In this document: positions 16,420-23,827 of the stretch, in pieces | Layout of the letters: every line of letters begins with the position of its first letter | Position numbering within the stretch: position 1 is the stretch's first letter | NCBI GenBank assembly: GCA_964541025.1 | Contig: CAZIOW010000001.1 | Location: forward strand, 1 to 64,000 | DNA: 64,000 bases | Source: JAGDXO01 sp964541025 | GTDB lineage: Archaea > Thermoplasmatota > Thermoplasmata > Thermoplasmatales > GCA-001856825 | Direction of reading: 5' to 3' | Position numbers and translations under genes: made by a program | Notes under the pieces: generated by a model | Told to the model about the DNA's origin: nothing | Databases searched by the model: none | The model's input: only the letters and a program-made list of their open reading frames with translations

Positions 16420-18674
16420 GAGTATCCCTCCTTCCATTTCTTTCTTATTTTATAAGGCTCAATTCTGAAAAGTTTCTCCTCACCATTCACACCTGTGAAT
16501 AGTTCAGAGGTATATCCTAAAAGGAATATATCATCACCGAATATTTCCTTCATTCTTTCTTCACTACCTTTGCTTCCCTCCAGAACAAACCTTGATTGTG
16601 TCTCTGAGAAAAGGAATGTATCGCTTCTCATTCCAAAGGCAGATAAATCGATGTCCACTCCTATTCCGGAACCAATTGTCATCTCGGCAAGAGCAACAGC
16701 CAAGCCACCGTCAGATATATCGTGAGAAGAAAGGATGAGGCCATCATTCCAGGCCTTATGGAATTTTGCTATTCTTGTTTTAAGTGTTAGGGGGTCAGAA
16801 TTTGGCACATTACTATCACGGAATTTTCTGATTCTGGAATAAAGGGTACCCCCCATCTCCGGATAGGGGAATCCTATCATATACACAGGATTTTCCAAGC
16901 CTTTAAAATCAGGAGTAAGTGCTCTTTCTAAGTTGTCAATTTTTCCAACAGCAAGGATTGTTGGAAGAGTGGGGATTCTACTCTTCCCAGTCTGGTTGTA
17001 GAATGATACATTGCCTGATACATAAGGTATTTCAAGGGAGGATGCTGAATCCCTTAATCCAGAAAGCATGGAAATGAATTCCCCCATTACCTCGGGTATC
17101 TCTGGATTACCCGCATTCAGGCAGTCTGAAAATGCAATAGGCGTTGCACCTGAAGATACAATATTCCTGACTGCCTCATCAACTGCAGCCTTTGCACCTC
17201 TGAATGGGTCTATTTTAGAATAGAAAGGATTTGATCCATGGGATATTGCAATTCCCTCCTTCCTGTCCCACGATGGTCTTATGATCGAGGCATCAGTAGG
17301 TCCTTCGAAGCCGACATTCCCAGAAAAAGGTCCAACGACCGTGCTTCCTCTTACTGTATGGTCATACTGTCTTACAGCAAACTCCCTTGTTCTAACATTA
17401 ACATTTCCAACCATTTTAAGAATTATAGTCCCGATATTATTTGGGTAACTGGGAAGAAAACTTTCCCTTGAATGTTTAACGGCTCTGTAAGATCTCTGAT
17501 AAAGAGGAGAAGACGTCAGGAATTCAAGGTCCATATCAAGTACCTTCTGACCTTCATAATATATTTTAAGATCCTTTCCAAGCCTGCTCTCACCTATTAT
17601 TTCTGCGGTGATATCCCATGAATTTAAAACTTCCATTACCTTGTTCACATTTATTTCCTCTACAGCAAGCATCATCCTCTCCTGGCTTTCTGAAATCCAT
17701 ATTTCCCAGGGTTTCATATCGGATTCTTTGAGAGGTACTTTGTCAAGATAGATGTCCCCTCCCATACCTCCACTCAAAAGCATCTCCCCTATAACGCTGC
17801 TGAGGCCACCTCCCCCAAGGTCCTTGAGAGCATATAAAAGCTTCCTTTCATTTGCTTCAAGTACAGCATGAATAAGCGGTTCCTTGATAATGGGATTTCC
17901 AAGCTGGACGGTAGTGGAATCTTCTCCCCCTTTTTCAAGAGTCTTTGATGCCATATTGACTCCGTGTATTCCATCCCTCCCTGTTTTTCCCCCTGCGATA
18001 ATAAGTTTCAATCCCGGCTTGTCAACAGATGCTTTCATCACATTGCTTTTTTTAACTACCCCTACGCATCCAACATTAACTAGGACATTTGGAACAAAAT
18101 CTCCGGAATAAAAAATACCCCCCGAGACCGTGGGTATTCCAACCCTGTTCCCGTAATCCCTTATAACAGATATTACACCACTTTCTATGAACTTCGGGGA
18201 TGGAAAGCCTTTCTTGTTCCTATCCCCAAAGTAGAGCACATCTGTGACAGCGACTGGCTGTCCGCCCATGCTAAGGACATCTCTCAGTATTCCCCCAACT
18301 CCGGTCGCAGCCCCCCCATATGGTTCTATAGCTGACGGGTGATTATGACTCTCCATTTTCAGAGCTATCGCCAGATCATCTGTGAAATCAACAAGACCCG
18401 CATCTCCCTGTGATAATATCTTATTCGGTGCTATTCCAAAAATGAATTTTTTTAGAAAAATCTTGGAGCTTTTGTATCCACAGTGCTCACTCCAGGCCTG
18501 TCCTAGAGCTTGCAATTCAACATCTGTTGGATTTCTATTTAGGAAGGAAAAGTAGCTCTTTATCCTCAACATTTCTTCAGCTGAAAGCCCAAGGTTATAA
18601 TTTTTTGATATTCTATCCAGTTCTTTTTTTCCAGAATTTAAAATATCGATTATTTCAAAAAATTCAGAATTCAT
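16416..18674 (-). CDS. purL: Phosphoribosylformylglycinamidine synthase, synthetase subunit
   Basis: The small-type PurL (about 752 residues) converts FGAR to FGAM with ATP and ammonia delivered by PurQ, with PurS bridging. Diagnostic motifs are GQAWSEHCGYKSSK near the N-terminus, KMESHNHPSAIEPYGGAATGVGG, and the second half with AISHGSNPFYS and HDISDGGLAVALAE. The ATG at 18674 (MNSEFFEI) has GGTGGAG upstream and overlaps purS by 11 bp. An in-frame ATG at 18695 is less likely. It lies in the order purS-purL-purQ. Confidence 0.95.
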   Translation of the reverse strand: MNSEFFEIIDILNSGKKELDRISKNYNLGLSAEEMLRIKSYFSFLNRNPTDVELQALGQAWSEHCGYKSSKIFLKKFIFGIAPNKILSQGDAGLVDFTDDLAIALKMESHNHPSAIEPYGGAATGVGGILRDVLSMGGQPVAVTDVLYFGDRNKKGFPSPKFIESGVISVIRDYGNRVGIPTVSGGIFYSGDFVPNVLVNVGCVGVVKKSNVMKASVDKPGLKLIIAGGKTGRDGIHGVNMASKTLEKGGEDSTTVQLGNPIIKEPLIHAVLEANERKLLYALKDLGGGGLSSVIGEMLLSGGMGGDIYLDKVPLKESDMKPWEIWISESQERMMLAVEEINVNKVMEVLNSWDITAEIIGESRLGKDLKIYYEGQKVLDMDLEFLTSSPLYQRSYRAVKHSRESFLPSYPNNIGTIILKMVGNVNVRTREFAVRQYDHTVRGSTVVGPFSGNVGFEGPTDASIIRPSWDRKEGIAISHGSNPFYSKIDPFRGAKAAVDEAVRNIVSSGATPIAFSDCLNAGNPEIPEVMGEFISMLSGLRDSASSLEIPYVSGNVSFYNQTGKSRIPTLPTILAVGKIDNLERALTPDFKGLENPVYMIGFPYPEMGGTLYSRIRKFRDSNVPNSDPLTLKTRIAKFHKAWNDGLILSSHDISDGGLAVALAEMTIGSGIGVDIDLSAFGMRSDTFLFSETQSRFVLEGSKGSEERMKEIFGDDIFLLGYTSELFTGVNGEEKLFRIEPYKIRKKWKEGYS

Positions 18675-18900
18675 CAAGCTCCACCTTGCAATCATTTATC
18701 ACAGGGTTGGCAAGCAGCTTAGAACAGAACTCTTTCCCATCCTGAAGAGTTGCATTTTCCATTTCGATATAATATATTTTTCCGGTTCTCACATTCCCTA
18801 TACTTTCATAACCAAGCAATTTTAAAGCCTTAATTACTGACTGTCCTTCAGCATCCTCAACACTTTTCTTTAGAGTAACAGTAATTTTAAGAAGAGGCAT
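18664..18900 (-). CDS. purS: Phosphoribosylformylglycinamidine synthase, PurS subunit
   Basis: This 78-residue protein is the structural bridge of the PurLQS complex. It has the typical MPLLKITVTLKKSVEDAEGQSV start, the KALKLLGYESIGNVRTGKIYYIE core and the LANPVINDCKVELDEF end. First gene of the purine operon, with a TATA-like AT run about 20-30 bp upstream of the ATG. No regulator of the operon is adjacent. Confidence 0.95.
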   Translation of the reverse strand: MPLLKITVTLKKSVEDAEGQSVIKALKLLGYESIGNVRTGKIYYIEMENATLQDGKEFCSKLLANPVINDCKVELDEF

Positions 18901-19026
18901 GATGGTTAATCAACTGTAAGTAAATAATCTTTTGAATTATAAGAAAATAAGAGTTTAATTTGAAGGGAATCGCGGCTCCTAATGATTTTATTAACAAATA
19001 AGAGAAAACAGGCATCTTAGGTCTTT

Positions 19027-21000
19027 TCAGCTGTATTTGACAACCATGTCTCTGAATATATCAGAAACGTCTTCGCACTTATCAGTTACTATCTCCATGT
19101 ATTCATAAAGTTCCTTGTATTTTATTATTTCAATTGGATTCTCATAATTAAAAACTTGCGCAAGCGAGTGTGCCAACAAATCATCAGCATCATTCTCAAG
19201 CTCGTTTATCTTAACACATTCTTTTATAATTGAATCAAAATCCCCCTCATCGAAATCTCCAAAGTATTTAAGGGCCTTATTGACCTCTTCAACCGAAGCC
19301 AATATAACGTCTGCAAAGCGTATCATTTCATCAGTTCTTTGTACTTTAAAAAGAACAATCCTCTTCGAAACCGCATTTATGAAATCGAGTATATCGTCAT
19401 ACTTCGTAGCTAACATACCAACATCTACCGATTCAAGCGGCTTATTCATATAATTTACTCTCGTGTATATCTTATGCACTATGGAATCAGCTTCATGTTC
19501 AATTTCCTTTATTTTTTGAGCCCTCTGTTCAAGATTATCATATTTTTCTACCATTTCCTTCAATTCCTTTGCAGCTTCCATTATTTTTGTACTTAATTCA
19601 TCTAGAAACTTCGAGAATTCAAGGAAGAGCTTCGAAGATTCCTCCAATGTTAATCCCTTTGCCTCTATCCCGAGAACTAGAGTGAACATGAATCCAAGAA
19701 ACATCACGGCTGCAATAACAAAGAATGTAAAGCTCCATCCATATGCAAAAACAAGTACTGGGAAGAAAAATGTACCAAGAATTGCGCCTATCCTGCTAAA
19801 TGCAGATGAAGTTCCCTGTGCGGTTGCTCTCAATCTAGTAGGAAAAATCTCGGTTGGTATCACCCAGGTTGTAACATTTGGCCCAGCATTCTCATAGAGC
19901 AGATACATTGCAAGCGCTGCCATCACTATTGCTAGACCATTATAGTAATACAGGCCAAGGGCTACAAGCGATATTCCCATTCCTAAAAATCCAATTTCCT
20001 GCAGCTTAAGCCTGCCTATTCTCTCAATGATAAAGATTGCGAAGATGAATCCTATCAATATAAATATATCAAGTATGACCGTCCCAAGAATGGAATTTAC
20101 CTTATCTATTATTGTAGTACCCCTGAACCCAATATTTTCAAGTATATATGGAATGGAAATTCCAACACCGTAGACCCCAATATCCATAAAAAACCAGGGG
20201 ATCCATGCAAACAGGGTTCTTCTTCTGTACTTAGGGCCGAGAAGCTCTGAGATCTTTCCCTTTCTCTCAGGTTCCACGAGAGATAAATCCTGGGAATAAT
20301 CTAGTCCATACTTATTCTTTATATCGGTAATTATTTTGTCAGCTTCTTCCCTCCTGCTATTACTCAAAAGCCACCTTGGCGATTCTGGCATAGTGTGCCT
20401 CAACAGGAGGACTATGAAGGCAGGAATTATTCCAGAGGCAAGCATTAACCTCCAAGATTCAACGCGATAACCAAATATATTGATAAATTCAAATCTTCCA
20501 AAACTAAATCCAATGATTGCGGCAAGAATTGAACCTATTCCCCAGAACATGAAAGTTGTTGTTACCAATTTTCCTCTAGATTTCTTTGGTGAAAACTCAG
20601 CAACATAAGTTGAGGAAACAGGGTAATCAGCACCTATTCCAATCCCGAGGAAAAATCTAAACACAATTAGTTCGGTTATATTAGTCGCAAATGCTGTTAA
20701 CAATCCAAAAAACACAAAGAAAACTAGGTCTATTACATACAGGGCTCTTCTACCTATTTTGTCTGCATAATTTCCAACAATCAGGGCACCAAGAAACATT
20801 CCAACTAATGCCGATGAATTCAAAAGACCCATCTGAATGCTCTTCATAGAAGAATTGGTTGCTAGCCATCCCTGTGATTCTATGAAAATAAGTGCAACAG
20901 ATATAATGAACAGATCATAGCCATCAAGGAAAACTCCAGCAGATGATAGTGCAACAACCTTCCTTATAAATCTGTTCTGCCTCCTAGATAGGTCATCCAT
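19027..21000 (-). CDS. MFS transporter fused to a DUF47/PhoU-like domain
   Basis: About 657 residues. Residues 1 to about 440 are a 12-helix major facilitator of the phosphate/sugar-carboxylate branch: FLDGYDLFIIS in helix 1, NYADKIGRRALY after helix 2, GIGADYPVSSTYVAEFSPKKSRGK and PTEIFPTRLRATAQG, like the Pho84-type phosphate:H+ symporters. From about 445 the chain is helical and matches the DUF47 (PhoU-related) family: KIKEIEHEADSIVHKIYTR, KYDDILDFINAVSKRI and CVKINELENDADDLL. Free-standing DUF47 proteins usually accompany Pit phosphate carriers. The fusion suggests a phosphate porter with its own cytoplasmic regulatory domain. ATG 21000 with CAGGT upstream is preferred to TTG 21003. Confidence 0.88.
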   Translation of the reverse strand: MDDLSRRQNRFIRKVVALSSAGVFLDGYDLFIISVALIFIESQGWLATNSSMKSIQMGLLNSSALVGMFLGALIVGNYADKIGRRALYVIDLVFFVFFGLLTAFATNITELIVFRFFLGIGIGADYPVSSTYVAEFSPKKSRGKLVTTTFMFWGIGSILAAIIGFSFGRFEFINIFGYRVESWRLMLASGIIPAFIVLLLRHTMPESPRWLLSNSRREEADKIITDIKNKYGLDYSQDLSLVEPERKGKISELLGPKYRRRTLFAWIPWFFMDIGVYGVGISIPYILENIGFRGTTIIDKVNSILGTVILDIFILIGFIFAIFIIERIGRLKLQEIGFLGMGISLVALGLYYYNGLAIVMAALAMYLLYENAGPNVTTWVIPTEIFPTRLRATAQGTSSAFSRIGAILGTFFFPVLVFAYGWSFTFFVIAAVMFLGFMFTLVLGIEAKGLTLEESSKLFLEFSKFLDELSTKIMEAAKELKEMVEKYDNLEQRAQKIKEIEHEADSIVHKIYTRVNYMNKPLESVDVGMLATKYDDILDFINAVSKRIVLFKVQRTDEMIRFADVILASVEEVNKALKYFGDFDEGDFDSIIKECVKINELENDADDLLAHSLAQVFNYENPIEIIKYKELYEYMEIVTDKCEDVSDIFRDMVVKYS

Positions 21001-21060
21001 CAATACCTGATATAATGATTATTTAATTATGTTTTCCAACTTTCGTCAATATTTTCTGAT

Positions 21061-21076
21061 ATGAATGTATATTAAT
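21061..21076. promoter_or_regulatory. Imperfect copy of a palindromic site upstream of the MFS-DUF47 gene
   Basis: ATGAATGTATATTAAT matches the perfect palindrome at 21209-21224 at 14 of 16 positions. On the minus strand it overlaps the TATA-like TTATAATTAATATA region of the transporter gene. Such a placement would let a bound protein block transcription. That it is an operator is inference from similarity and position; AT-richness makes chance similarity more likely than usual. Confidence 0.35.
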
Positions 21077-21208
21077 TATAAATAATGCAAAAATTCTTAA
21101 AATTATTAATGAATGGAAGTACGATTACCTTCCATAGTTAATATATGTAATAAGGAAGATGAAACATTATATCTAAGGAGCTATTGTCAAAATATCTAAA
21201 TAGTTATA

Positions 21209-21224
21209 ATGAATATATATTCAT
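21209..21224. promoter_or_regulatory. 16-bp perfect palindrome before the DUF5320-UPF0251 genes
   Basis: ATGAATATATATTCAT is a perfect inverted repeat ending 18 bp before the ATG at 21243 and 6 bp before the AGAGGTGA ribosome binding site. It would lie over the transcript start or early leader. The second gene of the operon encodes a helix-turn-helix protein, a plausible ligand. A TATA role for its ATATATAT core cannot be ruled out. Confidence 0.45.
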
Positions 21225-21242
21225 AATAAAAGAGGTGAAAAA

Positions 21243-21551
21243 ATGCCATATGGAGATGGAACAGGTCCTATGGGCTTCGGCCCTAGGGGAGGAAGAAGAG
21301 GCGGATACTGTGGTGGCTATCATGTGCCCGGATTTATGAACAATACAATTCCAAGAAGGGGAATGGGCTATGGAATAAGAGGACCATACTGGGGGAGATT
21401 CTATGGTCCTATTCCTCATTATGAATATGATAGCAATACAGACTACAGAGAATTTAATAAGGAAGAACAAAAGAAAATTCTGGAGGCAGAGCTCAAGGAC
21501 CTTGAGATTGAAAAGGAAAATATAGAAAAAAGGCTTAAAGAACTTGAGTGA
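21243..21551 (+). CDS. DUF5320-like Gly/Pro/aromatic-rich protein
   Basis: This 102-residue protein begins with the MPYGDGTGPMGFGPRGGRRG pattern shared by small proteins encoded with redox and dinitrogenase-cofactor-type (NifX/DUF134) genes in many archaea and anaerobic bacteria, annotated as DUF5320. The first 60 residues are disordered, rich in Gly, Pro, Tyr and Arg with one Cys; residues 70-102 form a charged coiled coil (EEQKKILEAELKDLEIEKEN). Its function is not known. AGAGGTGA precedes the ATG. It is 6 bp upstream of the UPF0251 gene, its usual partner. Confidence 0.75.
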   Translation: MPYGDGTGPMGFGPRGGRRGGYCGGYHVPGFMNNTIPRRGMGYGIRGPYWGRFYGPIPHYEYDSNTDYREFNKEEQKKILEAELKDLEIEKENIEKRLKELE

Positions 21552-21557
21552 CCTGAA

Positions 21558-22031
21558 TTGCCAAGACCAAGAATGATGCGGAGGGTTAGAAGAATGCCCT
21601 CCGTTAATTATTTTATGCCAGTCCTAGAAGATGACAGAAATCCACCTGAGGTCATTATATCAGTCGATGAGTATGAATCCTTAAGACTAAAGGATCTCAT
21701 GGGTTTAGAACAGACCGAGGCGGCGGTTATGATGGGTATTTCTCAGGCAACATTCAACAGACTGCTTACTTCCGCTAGGAAGAAGGTTTCAGAGGCAATC
21801 ATAAACGGTAAAGCATTAAGGATTGAAGGTGGAAATTACAGGACATTTGATCAGTTCAGAAATCACCGTCATAATCATCACGGAATAGAAAAAATTATGG
21901 CATCTGCCCCTAAAAATTTATGCGTTTGCAAGGAATGCGGTTATTCATTAGAAAATAGAGAGGAAATAGATTGCAATGAATTGAAATGTCCAGTTTGTGG
22001 ACACAATATGGAAAAATTAGAAAGAATTTAA
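21558..22031 (+). CDS. UPF0251/DUF134 helix-turn-helix protein with a C-terminal zinc ribbon
   Basis: This 157-residue protein starts with the UPF0251 signature MPRPRMMRRV and a sigma-70-region-4-like helix-turn-helix at about residues 35-80 (DEYESLRLKDLMGLEQTEAAVMMGISQATFNRLLTSARKK, quoted only as its position and type here: EAAVMMGISQATFNRLL is the recognition unit). A His-rich linker (FRNHRHNHHG) leads to a rubredoxin-like ribbon with CKECG and CPVCG knuckles. The start codon is TTG at 21558. The His/Cys-rich tail suggests metal sensing. It is the likely regulator of its own operon and perhaps neighbours. Confidence 0.85.
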   Translation: MPRPRMMRRVRRMPSVNYFMPVLEDDRNPPEVIISVDEYESLRLKDLMGLEQTEAAVMMGISQATFNRLLTSARKKVSEAIINGKALRIEGGNYRTFDQFRNHRHNHHGIEKIMASAPKNLCVCKECGYSLENREEIDCNELKCPVCGHNMEKLERI

Positions 22032-22624
22032 TCGTTGGAGATGATTAATTTTCCGTACATACCTTCCTGTGCGTGCCCGGGATATGTGCACAAATACCAA
22101 AATTCTCCAGGATTTTGGGCCTTAAATATCACCGTTTCCGAAGGATATTTATCTCCACCGTTATATGGTTGAAGATAAGGTGTGTTCAGAGTAAAATGTG
22201 TCACGTTGTACATCATATTCCCGCCCATAATAATATAAGGGTAAGGCGGAGGAAAATTGGTTATGGCAAAATTATGCTCCATATCATCCATATTAACTAT
22301 TATGAATCTTATAGAAATCCCTGATTTTATAATGAGAGTAGGATTCACAAGTTCATCTATGACAAAATATTCCTCTGGTGAAGAATTCATGCTTCCCATA
22401 GATGGGGACTGCTCTATCAGAATGACTGAACTGTTGTTTATGTAAATGATACCTGAATTAGTCTTTGATAATTCGTCAATATTCTCTGCCTGTATTTCTG
22501 ATAATGTTTGTTTGCTTATACCTGAGGCATCATTAAAATTATCAGCATATAAGAATGAAAGCGAAACTAAAATAAATACTATCAAAATAGATAAAATTAA
22601 AAGGAACATATTGTAAATCCTCAT
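22028..22624 (-). CDS. Sulfocyanin-like blue copper protein, membrane anchored
   Basis: A 198-residue cupredoxin with an N-terminal membrane anchor (about 5-26) and an extracellular copper domain. The ligand set is H117 (MEHNF), C179 (YLCTYPGH), H184 and M189 (EGMYG), the classic type 1 arrangement of sulfocyanin and rusticyanin, which carry electrons to terminal oxidases at acid pH. No oxidase gene is in the window. It begins after GGTGA, 4 bp downstream of the SHOCT gene, and its 3' end overlaps the convergent UPF0251 gene by 4 bp. Confidence 0.88.
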   Translation of the reverse strand: MRIYNMFLLILSILIVFILVSLSFLYADNFNDASGISKQTLSEIQAENIDELSKTNSGIIYINNSSVILIEQSPSMGSMNSSPEEYFVIDELVNPTLIIKSGISIRFIIVNMDDMEHNFAITNFPPPYPYIIMGGNMMYNVTHFTLNTPYLQPYNGGDKYPSETVIFKAQNPGEFWYLCTYPGHAQEGMYGKLIISND

Positions 22625-22628
22625 AATT

Positions 22629-22994
22629 TCACCTTTTCATTATCTCTTCTTTCATTTTTTGGTATTGTTCAGAAGTTATCTCACCTTTGGCATATCTAGT
22701 ATTCAGCACATCCAGCGCACTATCTTTCTCTGTATAATCATAGTATGCTCCTGAGTAATGATGAGTAGTGGCTGATATAATCCAGTATATGAAAAGGAAG
22801 AATAATACCAGAGGTATTATCATGAATATTCCTCCGAAGAACCACATTCCTGGAACCGCTCCCATCATCCCATACCCATATACAGGATATCTGGCAGAAA
22901 AAACAATTCCCATTGTGATCGCTGCAATTAGGATCACCATTATGATGACAAAGAATATCCAGAAGATATTCACAATACTGTTTCTGTTTTTCAT
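22629..22994 (-). CDS. SHOCT-domain membrane protein
   Basis: A 121-residue protein with two membrane helices (about 8-32 and 48-72) joined by a Tyr/Gly/Met-rich loop (YPVYGYGMMG), followed by a C-terminal SHOCT helix pair (LDVLNTRYAKGEITSEQYQKMKEEI, about 93-118; shown here only as a recognised domain). SHOCT is a short oligomerisation motif common at ends of small membrane proteins, often near metal-handling genes. The Met/Tyr-rich loop beside a copper protein gene might bind copper, which is inference. GGTGAAAAT precedes the ATG. It is the first gene of a pair with the cupredoxin. Confidence 0.8.
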   Translation of the reverse strand: MKNRNSIVNIFWIFFVIIMVILIAAITMGIVFSARYPVYGYGMMGAVPGMWFFGGIFMIIPLVLFFLFIYWIISATTHHYSGAYYDYTEKDSALDVLNTRYAKGEITSEQYQKMKEEIMKR

Positions 22995-23069
22995 ATTTTC
23001 ACCTAATAACTATTATTGTGAAATGGTTCATAAACTTTGAATGAAAAGTGATGCAAAGACTTGAAATGA

Positions 23070-23633
23070 TCATCTTGAAACCCGTTTCAGGATTATCTTA
23101 TTTGTAGATCCGTGCCTGATTTTTTCCACAATCCCCTTTTTCTCAAGTCTATCAATTATCCTTGAAATAGTTGCCTTTGAAAGACCGTCTAGCCCTACCA
23201 GGTCCTTTTGCAAAAGGGAGCCTCCTGAATCTATGAGCAAAAGATAAATTCTCTTCTCCCCCTCATCGAGAAATTTAACAATTTCTGCATTGGGATTCAT
23301 AAGAACGTCCGTCTTGTTCTGGACTTCCATGTGTTTATTATTCTTAAGCTCCGCGGATAGTTTTTTAATATTATTATTTATGTATAAAAATGTTAATATT
23401 ATGACGAGAATAGAAATGAAAATTCCCATGACTAAAAGATCATCCGTCGCTGATTTAAAATAGAATATCGAAAGTGCATTAATCTTGTATATTATTGGAA
23501 TCACTACCAGAAGTATGATAATTAATATTATTGTTGACAGGGAGACAATGGCTCCAAATATTATATTCAACAGTATAAAATACAATTTATTGTCATTTGT
23601 ATTATCTATACGGTTTCTCCTATTAAATATCAT
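23070..23633 (-). CDS. Membrane-anchored winged-helix (MarR-like) regulator
   Basis: Two membrane helices at the N-terminus are followed by a linker and a C-terminal winged helix (last 65 residues: RRIYLLLIDSGG, then LVGLDGLSKATISRIIDRLEKKGIVEK and a basic wing with RHGSTNKIILKR). This arrangement occurs in many archaeal membrane-tethered transcription factors. The ATG at 23633 (187 aa) lies about 30 bp after a TATA-like ATTTATATTT (23661-23670). The longer in-frame ATG at 23714 would put that box inside the gene, so I prefer the shorter form. Target genes are unknown; the sulfocyanin/SHOCT pair just downstream is a candidate. Confidence 0.75.
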   Translation of the reverse strand: MIFNRRNRIDNTNDNKLYFILLNIIFGAIVSLSTIILIIILLVVIPIIYKINALSIFYFKSATDDLLVMGIFISILVIILTFLYINNNIKKLSAELKNNKHMEVQNKTDVLMNPNAEIVKFLDEGEKRIYLLLIDSGGSLLQKDLVGLDGLSKATISRIIDRLEKKGIVEKIRHGSTNKIILKRVSR

Positions 23634-23827
23634 ATATCCTTTGGTGTTCATTGATTTGCAAAATATAAATATTGTCAGGTTAGAAATGAATAAAGTTTGA
23701 ATTGACTTGAACAAGGGTGAGGTATTAAATTTATCATTTGATTATTATATCCCTGCCGTTTTGTGCATAAAATTTTAAATAAAACATTGGAAAAATAATA
23801 ATAACATGCCTCAATATATTTCCTAAC

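Noticed and set aside
18901..19026. Possible RNA gene between purS and the transporter (GC-richer patch gggaatcgcggctcc)
   Set aside because: Only about 15 bases are GC-rich, and no cloverleaf or stable fold could be drawn.
21243..23633. Whole region as a recent mobile island
   Set aside because: No integrase, transposase, direct repeats or tRNA target is visible, and base composition matches the flanks.
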